A stretch of 64,000 nucleotides of DNA from Xiamenia xianingshaonis (lineage in GTDB: Bacteria > Actinomycetota > Coriobacteriia > Coriobacteriales > Eggerthellaceae): the NCBI RefSeq assembly GCF_017945865.1, contig NZ_CP072829.1, positions 744,001-808,000 of the forward strand, in the 5' to 3' direction. This document shows positions 25,980 to 34,221 of this stretch, in pieces (the first letter of the stretch is position 1; every line of letters begins with the position of its first letter). The notes below the pieces were generated by a model, which saw only the letters and a program-made list of their open reading frames with translations, had not been told where the DNA came from and ran no database searches. Position numbers and translations under genes: made by a program.

Positions 25980-26001
25980 ATCGGCGGCACGTGCCGCCGA
26001 T
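25980..26001. promoter_or_regulatory. 22-bp perfect palindrome between murJ and nadK
   Basis: The half site is atcggcggcac, mirrored exactly, with centre CACGTG. It lies in the divergent promoter region, 14 bases downstream of the TATACT box and 42 bases before nadK. A dimeric regulator site is the simplest reading; a leader hairpin of nadK is the alternative. Confidence 0.55.
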
Positions 26002-26043
26002 GATCAGCGATTACCTATGATAGCAGGCAGAAAGAAGCCGTTC

Positions 26044-26967
26044 ATGCGCATCCTCGTCATCCGCAATAACTCCAACCCGAAGGCCATTGACGCGTCCGCG
26101 CTGCTGAACGCGTACCTGTCGTCGCAGGGCGTCGACTGGGTGTGCGTCGATGCGGGGTCGCTTGAGAGCGGTTCCGGCCGGGAAAGCGTGCGGCGCACGT
26201 GCGGCACGTCGTTCGATCTGGCCGTGGCGCTCGGCGGCGACGGCACCATGCTGCGCACGGCGCACCTGCTGGCGCCCGACGACGTCCCCATCCTCGGCGT
26301 CAACTTCGGCAACCTGGGCTTTCTGTCGAACGCGAACGACAACGGCGTCATAGCGCCGGTCGCGGCGGCCCTGGCCGGCGAGGCGGCCGTGGAGTGCCGC
26401 GCCAACCTGCGCATCGACGTGGTGTGCGAAGGTTGCGTCGACCCCTGGGCCGACGAGGCGACGGGCGCTGCCGACGCTGCCGCCGACGCCGATGGCGCCG
26501 ATGACGACGAAGAGGGCCCGCAGGAGTTCTTCGCGCTGAACGAACTGGCGCTCACGCGCGGGGCGAACGGCCGCATCATCGACATCGGGCTGGGCATTTC
26601 CGGGTCGCACGTGATGGACGTGCGCGGCGACGGGCTGGTGGTGTCCACCGCCACCGGATCGACCGCCTACGCGCTGTCGGCGGGCGGGCCGCTGGTGGCG
26701 CCGGGTTTTCAGGGTCTGGTCGTCGTGCCGGTCGCGCCCCATTCGCTGTGCAGCCGCGCCATCGTCACGGCTGCCGGCGACGTGGTGGAGATTGGCCTGG
26801 ACGAAGACGGCGTCTACCGCAAGGCCACCCTGTTCGTCGACGGCGAGATGCTGTCCTTCGACCGGCTTGTGCGCCGCATCTACGTGCGCAAAGGCGACCG
26901 TCCCACGCGGCTGCTGCGCGTCGGCGGCAAAACCTTCTACGACCGCGCCTCCGAGGTGTTCTTCTAG
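26044..26967 (+). CDS. nadK: NAD kinase
   Basis: 307 residues from the ATG at 26044; an in-frame ATG at 26017 would add nine residues. NadK phosphorylates NAD to NADP in the cytoplasm. The motifs GGDGT (LAVALGGDGTMLRTAH), GVNFGNLGFLSN, FFALNELALTRG and TGSTAYALSAGGPLVAP are intact. Residues about 131-160 are an acidic, Ala-rich insert (ADEATGAADAAADADGADDDEE) before the NE motif, not usual in the family. The TAG stop lies inside the CTAG end of repeat copy d. Divergent from murJ across a 22-bp palindrome. Confidence 0.95.
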   Translation: MRILVIRNNSNPKAIDASALLNAYLSSQGVDWVCVDAGSLESGSGRESVRRTCGTSFDLAVALGGDGTMLRTAHLLAPDDVPILGVNFGNLGFLSNANDNGVIAPVAAALAGEAAVECRANLRIDVVCEGCVDPWADEATGAADAAADADGADDDEEGPQEFFALNELALTRGANGRIIDIGLGISGSHVMDVRGDGLVVSTATGSTAYALSAGGPLVAPGFQGLVVVPVAPHSLCSRAIVTAAGDVVEIGLDEDGVYRKATLFVDGEMLSFDRLVRRIYVRKGDRPTRLLRVGGKTFYDRASEVFF

Positions 26968-26980
26968 GGAAGCGCCGATT
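26964..26980. repeat. Single end of the intergenic repeat at the nadK stop (copy d)
   Basis: ctagggaagcgccgatt matches the family end ctagggaaacgctgattaa with three differences. No matching second end follows within the 210-base gap, so this is a solo or decayed end. The nadK stop codon TAG is the tag of this CTAG. Confidence 0.5.
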
Positions 26981-27102
26981 GGCGCCGTCATGTGGGCTCG
27001 TTTTTTCTGACTTTTCGTCCACGCCTTCACCGCTTCGGCGGCTGTCGGGTCTCGTCGGGGGCGTGGAGCCGCCTTGCGCTAGCTCTCGGCGCGCCATCGT
27101 TC

Positions 27103-27108
27103 TATAAT
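27103..27108 (+). promoter_or_regulatory. Candidate -10 box of the broken membrane protein gene (TATAAT)
   Basis: A perfect TATAAT 69 bases before the ATG at 27178. An ATG at 27118 is probably too close to it to be used. No matching -35 at 16-18 bases. Confidence 0.4.
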
Positions 27109-27177
27109 GTTCATGCCATGCGAGGCGAGTGGAACAAGGCGCTTGGCTCAAGATCAGAATTGGAAACGGGTTTTCAT

Positions 27178-28586
27178 ATGACGCTCAACACTCGAAACGT
27201 TGACGGATACGCTGTTGCAACCGCTGTCGTTTGCTTGGCAGTGGTTCTTGCGTGCGTTGTGCCTATGGGGCTCAATCCTATCTGAAACGGAGAAGAGCCG
27301 GGACATCGCAACCAGTATGAGCTGATGGCGCAATCGCTTGTCCAAGGACGCCTGTATTTGGATGTGCCCGTCGATCCCACGTTGGCGCAGTTGGACAACC
27401 CGTATGACCCGGTCGCCAGAAGGGATTCGGGAGCCTCGTTTTTCTGGGACCACGCCTTCTATGGCGGACATTATTATATGTATTTCGGCATAGTGCCCGC
27501 CGTGATCCTGTTTGCGCCCTATCAATTGATTGTCGGACACCCGTTGGCGACGTATCACGCCACGCAGCTGTTTGTCGCTCTCTTCATAGTGGGGCTTTTT
27601 TCTCTGTTTTGGAGAATGCGCAGAGTGTGTTTCAGCCGAATGCCCTTCGTTCCGTTTCTCATTTTGTGTGTAGCCTTTTCTTCCATGAGCGTGTGGTACA
27701 GCGTTGGAGCGCCTGCCCTGTACTGCACGGCAATCTCGTCGGCATTGTGCGTCGAGGTGTGGAGCCTGTACTTTTTTGCTCGGGCCATGGGGCTCGCCCC
27801 TCGCTTCAAAAGGCGAAGAAGGGCTTTTTTGCGCTCGCCTCCTTGTTGGGAGCCATGGCGTTTGGCTGCCGTCCTCCGGTCGCGCTCGCCAACGTCGTCG
27901 TGGTCCCTCTGCTTGTTTCGCTGTTCAAGACGCAGGAAACGCACGATTTCATTGCCGATGCAATTGCCGTGATCGCGCCCTACGCGATCGTTGGAGCGCT
28001 TCTCATGGGCTACAACTTCCTTCGCTTTGAAAGCCCTTTCGAATTCGGGCAATCATATCAGCTCACCGTGGCCGACCAAAGCGGGTACGGCGAAGGCGGC
28101 GGCAGGTCGTTCGGCGCGTCCCTGGGAGAGTTCGTCAAGTTCTTCTTCGCGCCGCCAGGAGGAACTGAACCGTTTTCAGGGGTTTTCATAAACTACCCTG
28201 CGCTGGGCATTGCGTTCTTCTCGTTGGCTTTTCCCAAAGCAAGGACGATGCTGAAGGAAGCGGGCGTTCTGAGGTATCTCGTCACGCTGGTCATCGCCGC
28301 TGCATTGATAGGCCTGGTCGATGCCATGTGGTCGCCTCATATTTTGGAACGCTACAGGATGGACGTCTATTGGCTTTTGGGAATAATAGCTTTCGTGCTG
28401 TATGGCTTTTGGGGCGAAAGCGTCGAGAGCCGAGCCTTCTATGTCGTCCTCTCGGTGCTGGGGATCGTCACGACGATTACGAGCATGCTGCTGTTTCTTA
28501 TTCCTCACGACAGCAATCTCGCGTCTTTGCATCCAGATTTGGCCGAATCGTTGAGGCGGTTCATCAGCTTTGGAATGTGGAAGTGA
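27178..28586 (+). pseudogene. Decayed GT-C-like polytopic membrane protein gene
   Basis: One membrane protein of about 469 codons broken in two places. The first frame runs from ATG 27178 (MTLNTRNVDGYAVATAVVCLAVVLA) to an in-frame TGA at 27283. Beyond it the same frame continues with NGEEPGHRNQYELMAQSLVQGRLYLD, so the TGA probably replaces a TGG (Trp). At the A4 run 27808-27811 the frame is lost; adding one A restores ...RFKKAKKGFFALASLLGAM and the rest reads through to 28586. The visible pattern LDNPYD...FFWDHAFYGGHYYMYFGIVPAVILFAPY is typical of polytopic, glycosyltransferase-like membrane proteins in Coriobacteriia. GC and codon use are lower than in the neighbours, suggesting transfer. 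Sequencing error is a second explanation. Confidence 0.8.
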
Positions 28587-29105
28587 CGGCAGGCTCCGCG
28601 TTTTGAAGCGCCTTGATCATGCAGCGCCGCATATGAGTACGTTGTCCATGGGCAAGCGGCATATCTGAAGAATCAGCTCCTTTTCCAGTTTCTGGGCTTC
28701 AGACAGTGCCTTTGCCATGAGATCACGACCCTTCAACAAGGGCGGTGCTTGCATTCTGTATCGCCGTCGTTCACTTTACTCTATCAGGGCTGTCAAATAT
28801 ATAAGCTCTTCGTATGGCGGGGCTTGCATATTGAAGGGTAGTGAATTGGTGGCATTGAGGGTTATGTTGCGCACAGGGTATACTATTCATTTGGCTTGCA
28901 ATATGCGGCCGCCTTGCTTTTGCTGAACTGCCTGCGCTCGGGCGTCGGAGACGCGCTTCGGGCCGGCTGCTGCTTTTGTATAATGGCCGTTTGGACAACT
29001 CGCGCCGATGCGGGCCGCTCGCTTCTTGCGCGATGCCGAGCCTGCCTGCGCACGCGCCTGCTCGGTTTTCGGCACCGGCGCAGCTTTGCTGACGAAAGGA
29101 CTTCT
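28587..29105. other. 519-base low-GC intergenic region before panB
   Basis: Less GC-rich than the rest, like the pseudogene in front. It holds a 33-codon minus-strand ORF (28617-28718) and three short look-alike stretches around gcttgca(t/a) near 28750, 28825 and 28895. Nearer to panB it becomes GC-rich again, with a tgtataat sequence at about 28976. No RNA gene was recognised. Confidence 0.6.
28617..28718 (-). CDS. Possible small protein, 33 residues
   Basis: Starts at ATG 28718 with gaaggg ten bases upstream; a longer form from ATG 28754 would give 45 residues. The sequence, MAKALSEAQKLEKELILQIC followed by RLPMDNVLICGAA, has a credible amphipathic helix, unlike the Arg-rich shadows of this genome. 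It may be a real small gene or the remnant of a longer one. I do not recognise it. Confidence 0.3.
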   Translation of the reverse strand: MAKALSEAQKLEKELILQICRLPMDNVLICGAA

Positions 29106-29933
29106 ATGAAAAAGACGATCGCCACGTTCCAGCAGATGAAAGACGAGGGCGCGCGCATTTCGATGCTCACGGCCTACGACTATTCCACTGCCCGGCTTGA
29201 AGACGAGGCCGGCATCGACGGCATCCTTGTCGGCGACTCGCTCGGCATGGTCATGCTCGGCTACGACGACACGCTGCCGGTCACGATGGACGACATGATC
29301 CACCACACCCGCGCCGTCTCGCGGGGCGCGAAAGACGCGCTCGTGGTGGCCGATCTGCCGTATATGTCCTACCACCTGTCGACCATGCAGGCGGTCGAGA
29401 ACGCCGGGCGGCTCGTGAAGGAAGGCGGCGCCCAGGCGGTGAAGCTTGAAGGGGGCGCCGCGTTCGTCGATGAGGTGCGGGCCATCACGCGGGCGTCGGT
29501 GCCGGTCATGGGCCACATCGGCATGACGCCGCAGTCCGTGAACGCGTTCGGCGGCTTCAAGGTGCAGGGCAAAAGCGAGGCGGTCGCGCGCCAGATCATC
29601 GACGACGCCCGAGCGCTCGAAGAGGCTGGCGCCTTTTCCATCGTGCTCGAATGCGTGCCGGCGAAGCTGGCCGAACTGGTGACGAAGGCCGTCTCCATTC
29701 CCACCATCGGCATCGGCGCGGGGGCGGGCTGCGACGGGCAGATCCTCGTCTACCAGGACATGCTTGGGATGTATTCGAACTTCACGCCCAAGTTCGTGCG
29801 CACGTTCGCCGACGTGGGCGCTTCCATGCGCGAAGGCTTTGCGTCCTACATCGCCGCCGTGCAAGACGGCAGCTTCCCGGCGGCCGAGCACACGTTCGCA
29901 ATCTCCGACGACGTCATTGAGAAACTATATTAG
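29106..29933 (+). CDS. panB: 3-methyl-2-oxobutanoate hydroxymethyltransferase
   Basis: 275 residues from the ATG at 29106, after aaagga; the frame is open upstream but non-family. PanB makes ketopantoate from ketoisovalerate and methylenetetrahydrofolate. Signature parts: [63 protein letters not shown] and [24 protein letters not shown]. Next to panC in the same direction with repeat copy e in the 103-base gap. Confidence 0.97.
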   Translation: MKKTIATFQQMKDEGARISMLTAYDYSTARLEDEAGIDGILVGDSLGMVMLGYDDTLPVTMDDMIHHTRAVSRGAKDALVVADLPYMSYHLSTMQAVENAGRLVKEGGAQAVKLEGGAAFVDEVRAITRASVPVMGHIGMTPQSVNAFGGFKVQGKSEAVARQIIDDARALEEAGAFSIVLECVPAKLAELVTKAVSIPTIGIGAGAGCDGQILVYQDMLGMYSNFTPKFVRTFADVGASMREGFASYIAAVQDGSFPAAEHTFAISDDVIEKLY

Positions 29934-29936
29934 AAG

Positions 29937-30003
29937 CAGGGAGGCACCGGTGAAAGCCGTCTTGCCTGCGAAAAGCTGATGAAATTGGTCAGTGTTTCTG
30001 GAT
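29937..30003. repeat. Intergenic repeat between panB and panC (copy e)
   Basis: The right end ttggtcagtgtttctgga (29985 on) matches the family end well; the left end cagggaggcaccggt (29937 on) is more diverged. The core gccgtcttgcctgcg matches copy c. It starts four bases after the panB stop and ends 34 bases before panC. Confidence 0.65.
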
Positions 30004-30036
30004 GCACAAACAACATTTTTACCTGAAAGGACAGCC

Positions 30037-30891
30037 ATGATCGAAGCCGCATCTACCATTGCCGAAGTCCGCGAGCGCGTGGGCGCCTGGCGCCGCGAGG
30101 GCAAAAGCGTCGGCCTGGTTCCCACCATGGGGTATCTGCACGAAGGCCACCAGAGCCTCATCGAGCGGGCCGCCGCCGAATGCGACCGCGTCGTCGTGAG
30201 CGTGTTCGTGAACCCCACCCAATTCGGCCCGGGGGAGGACCTGGAAAGCTACCCGCGCGACTTCGAGCGAGATCTGGCCAAGTGCGAGGCGGCGGGCGCG
30301 GCGCTCGTGTTCCATCCAACGCCGGAAGAGATGTACTGGCCCGACCGCTCGACGACCATTCACATGGCCGACATATCCGAAGAGCTGTGCGGGAAGAGCC
30401 GCCCCGTCCACTTCGATGGCGTGTGCTTGGTGGTGGCGAAGCTTTTCAACATCGTCACGCCCGATGCCGCGTACTTCGGCGAGAAGGACGCCCAGCAGCT
30501 GCTCGTCGTCCGCCGCATGGTGCGCGACCTGAACTTCCCGCTGCGCATCGTGGGCTGCCCCATCGTGCGCGAGGCCGACGGGCTGGCGAAAAGCTCTCGC
30601 AACACCTACCTGTCACCGGACGAGCGTCTGGCCGCAACGGTGCTGTCGAGGGCCATACGCGCAGGTCAGGCGCTTGCAGAATCGGGCGAGCGCGACGCTT
30701 CGGCCATTCGCGGCGCCGTGCGCGACGTGCTTGTGCAAGAGCCTTTGGCCGACGTGGAATACGTCGAGGTGGTCAGCCAGGAAACCGTGCGCCCGGTGCA
30801 GCGCATCGAATCCCCGGTGCTTTGCGCCATCGCCGTGCGCATCGGGACCACGCGTCTCATCGACAACTTCTTCTACGATCCCGCCGCATAG
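30037..30891 (+). CDS. panC: Pantothenate synthetase (pantoate-beta-alanine ligase)
   Basis: 284 residues from the ATG at 30037, after gaaagga. PanC joins pantoate and beta-alanine with ATP. Family motifs: VPTMGYLHEGHQSLIERA with the HxGH-type nucleotide site, VFVNPTQFGPGEDLESYPRD, YFGEKDAQQLLVVRRMV and GLAKSSRNTYLSPDER. The gene normally following, panD, is absent: a HAD gene comes next. Confidence 0.97.
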   Translation: MIEAASTIAEVRERVGAWRREGKSVGLVPTMGYLHEGHQSLIERAAAECDRVVVSVFVNPTQFGPGEDLESYPRDFERDLAKCEAAGAALVFHPTPEEMYWPDRSTTIHMADISEELCGKSRPVHFDGVCLVVAKLFNIVTPDAAYFGEKDAQQLLVVRRMVRDLNFPLRIVGCPIVREADGLAKSSRNTYLSPDERLAATVLSRAIRAGQALAESGERDASAIRGAVRDVLVQEPLADVEYVEVVSQETVRPVQRIESPVLCAIAVRIGTTRLIDNFFYDPAA

Positions 30892-31005
30892 CGGCAGATC
30901 GCCGTTTGCGTCCTGCTTGCCCGCCCTCCTTCATGCCGGTCAGGCGGGGCGTGCAACGAAACGGTGCAGGGTCGATGCGGATCTGCCGCAGCGCGCCGTC
31001 TCTGC

Positions 31006-31011
31006 TAGAAT
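31006..31011 (+). promoter_or_regulatory. Candidate -10 box (TAGAAT) of the HAD gene
   Basis: tgctagaatagg, 61 bases before the start codon at 31073, same form as the box before tyrA (gtgctagaatagg). Confidence 0.35.
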
Positions 31012-31072
31012 AGGTGAGCTGCAGGCGCCCCCGTCGTCGCAGCGGCATTGTCGAAACCTGAAAGCAGAGGTC

Positions 31073-31942
31073 ATGGTCGATTCTTCGCCCCAAAGCCATC
31101 AGAGCGCATCGAAAGACGCGGAAGCTTCCTCGTCGCCGTCCGCGGACGCGGCTTCGGCGGGTTCGAGCGAGGCCGTCCGCGCGGCTCGGATGGTCGCAGA
31201 CGCCATCGCCGGGTCGATCGAGGCGCCCGAAGCCGAAGCGGGCTTGTCGTGTCCCGCCTCGCGCAACCGCGACGCCGAAAAGGTGCAGCTGGCCGTTTTC
31301 GATTTCGACGGCACGAGCATCTCGGGCAATTCACCGGTCATGCTCGTGAGTCACCTTGCGCGCCGCCGCCTGCTCAAGCCGCACACCGTCTTTCTCATCC
31401 TGTTGTGGGCGTTTGCCTACAAGTGCCGCCTGCCGCAGAACCAAAGCTGGGTGCGCGGACTGGTGTTCAGCGCGTTTGAAGGCTGGCCGGTCGAGAAGGT
31501 GAACGCGTTTCTGGCGGAGTTCTACGACGAGCGCGTGGCCGAGCGCTTCCGCGCTGAAGCCGACGCCGCCATGCGCGAGCACGCCGAGGCCGGCGAAGTC
31601 GTCGTCGTGGTGTCCGCGACGTTCGAGCCCATCCTCGTTCGCGCCAAGGAGCAGCATCCTTTCGACTATCAGGTGTCCACGCGCATGCGCGTGCTCGACG
31701 ACGGCACCTATTCGTCGCAGGTGGACGGCAAGTGCGTCGAAGGCGACCAAAAGCTCGTCGCGCTGCGCGCGTTTGCCGACGAACGCTTCGGGAAGGGGAA
31801 GTGGGAGATCGCCTGCGCCTATGGCGACCACCATTCCGACCGCGCCATCTTGGCGGCCGCGCGCACGCCGTGCGTCGTCGACCCCGACCGTCCGCTGCGC
31901 CGCACGGCCCGCCGCCAAGGCTGGACCATCCTCCACTGGTAG
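31073..31942 (+). CDS. HAD-superfamily IB phosphatase (SerB-like)
   Basis: 289 residues from the ATG at 31073. After a Ser/Ala-rich, disordered N-terminus of about 70 residues comes a HAD-IB hydrolase: motif I VFDFDGTSISGNS with the nucleophile and acid Asp pair, motif II VVVVSATFEPI, a lysine in the KCVEGDQK region and motif III ACAYGDHHSDRAIL. The type is close to phosphoserine phosphatase and the CicA/HAD-IB group, so it may act on phosphoserine or on a lipid phosphate. The substrate cannot be told. serC is 22 kb away. A hydrophobic loop (PHTVFLILLWAFAYKC) may touch the membrane. Confidence 0.85.
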   Translation: MVDSSPQSHQSASKDAEASSSPSADAASAGSSEAVRAARMVADAIAGSIEAPEAEAGLSCPASRNRDAEKVQLAVFDFDGTSISGNSPVMLVSHLARRRLLKPHTVFLILLWAFAYKCRLPQNQSWVRGLVFSAFEGWPVEKVNAFLAEFYDERVAERFRAEADAAMREHAEAGEVVVVVSATFEPILVRAKEQHPFDYQVSTRMRVLDDGTYSSQVDGKCVEGDQKLVALRAFADERFGKGKWEIACAYGDHHSDRAILAAARTPCVVDPDRPLRRTARRQGWTILHW

Positions 31943-32137
31943 GGGCGGCTTTTGTCTGGCCGGCTTTCGCCTCTGGCGGCGGTCGGTGTCCCTTCTTCGT
32001 CTGCGCTGTGCCGTGGCATGGTGGCGATTTCGGTTTTTTTGAAACGTTGTCGCGCAAGTTTTGATCGAGTGCGCGATAATGGAATGTCAAACACATGACC
32101 TGCATACACACGCCTGACCAACAAAGGAGGTTGGGTC

Positions 32138-33727
32138 ATGACAAGCAAACAAGATGCCCAGCCCAGCCCCGCTGGGCCCTCTTCGCGTTTCAACGACTTG
32201 GCGCAGGCTGCCGACGCCGCTCGGACCGACGGCGACGACGCGCTGGCGCTGCATTTGTACATGGCCGCTTTCGAGCAGTCGAACCGGGAAGACCGGCCCG
32301 TGCCGGTGGCCGATGTCGTGGCGGTTCTCGACAAGGCGTGGGACCTTGCCTGCTCGCTGCGCGAACGCTCGCTTGCCGAGCACGTGTTCGAGCAGCTTGA
32401 GCCGTTCCTCGACACTGACTCCATCGCGTCGCATCTCTCCCAGCTGCAAGAGCTCACGCTCGACCGTCTGGAAGAATACGGGCTGACCCGCGAAAGCTTG
32501 GAACACATGGCGAACATGGTCGGCGAAGACGTTTTCGGCGGCGAGATGCCCGCCATCGCGCACGTCGAGTCGCTGCCGCTGCCGTTCGGCGAGATGCAGG
32601 CGTTCGTCATCGCCGACGACGCTTCGGCCCAGCCGACCTCTCGTTCCGCAAACGGCGCAGGCGACGGTTCGCCCGCGCGTCCGAAGCCGGCCGAAGCAAA
32701 GGCCCAGACAAGTGCGTCCCAGGCGATTTCCCGTCGTACCCCCGAGGCTTCGGCGGCCATGCCGGCCGCGCCGAAAGCCGCCGCCGGCCGCGCCGAGGAA
32801 ACGTTCACCTACCACGACCTGGTGGGATACGATTCCGTCGTCGCGCTCATGCGCGATTTCGGCGTGGGTATGCAAAAGGACGCGGGATTTCAGGAATTCG
32901 TCGGCATGCTCAATGCGAAGTACGGCCTCGACCGCATGCCGGCGTCCGACACGATGCTGTTCCGCTCGCCGGTGCGCGAGGACGCCTGCCGCTTCATGAT
33001 GGCCACCGTCGGCGAGCTGGGCCTGCCGTGCGTCCGCATGCGCATGGAAGAGAACGTCCAGGGGATGCCGGTGCTGTGCGTCACGGCGCAGGCCGATTCC
33101 AAGCAGCGGAACAACTTCATGCGCAACGGCTTCGACGGGCCGGGCGTGCTCGTGCTCGAAGACCTCGACGCGTGGGTCTCTCCGCTCAGCGAGCCGTCTC
33201 CGGAAGATCTCGGCGGCTTTCTCATGGTGGGGCTGTCGCGAGGCGCGCGCGAGGCGGTCAACGTCATCCGCGGCGCCGTTGAAAACCCTGACGTGTTCGT
33301 GCTGGCCTGCGCAAGCAGCGCCTGCGAGGTCGATCCGTTCTTCTACGAGATGCTCGAGCCGCTCACGGTCATTGACATCGACTATCCCACCGACGAAGAG
33401 CGGGCCGCCATCTGGGACGAGGTCGTGCGCGTGCATCCGTCGCTTTCGACCATCGACCGCGACCAGCTTGTGAAGTACTCGGCGTCCATGGCGCGCTACG
33501 ACATGTACATGGCCGCCCACGACGCCATCGAGGACGCCTACAAGACCAGTTTGGCCATGCGCCGCTATGTGCCGGTCACGGCTGAAAACATGTTTGATAA
33601 ACTCGCGGCGTACCAACCGCTTGACTCCAAGGAGTACCAGGCGCTGGAAGACGCCGTCGTCGCCGATTTCCAGCGCGGACTGGATTCTTTGGAGGACTAC
33701 GTCAACGGCAAAGAAGGGCGGGAATAG
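32138..33727 (+). CDS. Degenerate AAA+ ATPase-like protein without Walker A
   Basis: 529 residues after a perfect aaaggagg. Residues 1 to about 150 are helical (tetratricopeptide-like length but no clear repeat), followed by a Pro/Ala-rich linker to about 220. The C-terminal part follows an AAA+ plan: HDLVGYDSVVALMRDFG, then T272-MLFRSPVRED282 where Walker A (GPPGTGKT) should be, ELGLPCVRMRM, Walker B-like LVLEDLD (338-344), a sensor-1-like FVLACAS, and IDYPTDEERAAIWDEVV as in the AAA lid boundary. The lysine and glycine-rich loop is missing, so ATP hydrolysis is unlikely. An Rrf2 regulator starts two bases after the stop. Confidence 0.75.
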   Translation: MTSKQDAQPSPAGPSSRFNDLAQAADAARTDGDDALALHLYMAAFEQSNREDRPVPVADVVAVLDKAWDLACSLRERSLAEHVFEQLEPFLDTDSIASHLSQLQELTLDRLEEYGLTRESLEHMANMVGEDVFGGEMPAIAHVESLPLPFGEMQAFVIADDASAQPTSRSANGAGDGSPARPKPAEAKAQTSASQAISRRTPEASAAMPAAPKAAAGRAEETFTYHDLVGYDSVVALMRDFGVGMQKDAGFQEFVGMLNAKYGLDRMPASDTMLFRSPVREDACRFMMATVGELGLPCVRMRMEENVQGMPVLCVTAQADSKQRNNFMRNGFDGPGVLVLEDLDAWVSPLSEPSPEDLGGFLMVGLSRGAREAVNVIRGAVENPDVFVLACASSACEVDPFFYEMLEPLTVIDIDYPTDEERAAIWDEVVRVHPSLSTIDRDQLVKYSASMARYDMYMAAHDAIEDAYKTSLAMRRYVPVTAENMFDKLAAYQPLDSKEYQALEDAVVADFQRGLDSLEDYVNGKEGRE

Positions 33728-33729
33728 CT

Positions 33730-34200
33730 TTGGACATCAACCGTCGCTGCGACTACGCGTTCCGAATCTTGCGCGTCGCCCATGAGCGTGCGGGGGCCTT
33801 CGTGTCCGTCGCCGAGATTTCCGAGCTCGAAGACATTCCGTATGCGTTCGCCCGCAGCATCCAGCACGACCTCGTGCAGGCGGGCATGCTCAAAACCGTG
33901 CGCGGCGCCCACGGCGGCCTGTCGCTGAACTGCGATCCGTACGAAGTGACCATGTACGACTTGCTGCAGGCCCTCGGCGAGCCGGTGTCGGTGTCGACGT
34001 GTTCCCGCGACCCCGAATTCTGCCAGAAAAAGGAGACGTGTGCGTTCCACGCCATGTGGCGGGGCGCCGACAACCTGCTGGAGAACTACTTCAAGGCCAT
34101 CACGTTGGGCGACGTGCTCGACAAGGGGGAGCGGCATTTCGTGGTCCAAGAGGCGCTTGCCGCCACGTTCGCAGGCCGCGACCTCGACGCGTCGGCGTAG
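33730..34200 (+). CDS. Rrf2-family transcription regulator with three cysteines
   Basis: 156 residues from a TTG at 33730; the start is fixed by the family N-terminus MDINRRCDYAFRILRVAHE. The winged helix (SVAEISELEDIPYAFARSIQHDLVQAGMLKTVRGAHGGL) is complete. Three cysteines C91-x6-C98-x5-C104 stand where IscR and NsrR bind an Fe-S cluster, so it should sense iron-sulfur state, nitric oxide or oxygen. It lies two bases behind the degenerate AAA+ gene and 21 before the MutY-like gene, and may control this unit. A target site was not identified. Confidence 0.9.
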   Translation: MDINRRCDYAFRILRVAHERAGAFVSVAEISELEDIPYAFARSIQHDLVQAGMLKTVRGAHGGLSLNCDPYEVTMYDLLQALGEPVSVSTCSRDPEFCQKKETCAFHAMWRGADNLLENYFKAITLGDVLDKGERHFVVQEALAATFAGRDLDASA

Positions 34201-34221
34201 GGCGGCGCGAAGCGGGCTGGC

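Noticed and set aside
27283-27285. Selenocysteine or other read-through at the TGA in the membrane protein gene
   Set aside because: The residue looks like a lost Trp, the gene carries a second lesion, no structured element was seen behind it, and TGA is an ordinary stop elsewhere in the window.
27800-27832. Programmed frameshift at the A and T runs of the membrane protein gene
   Set aside because: A4 is not a classical slippery heptamer in the right frame and the upstream stop already breaks the gene; decay is simpler.
32090-32140. Transposase or phage genes near the accessory parts
   Set aside because: No integrase, transposase or phage structural protein was recognised anywhere in the window; the repeats are non-coding.
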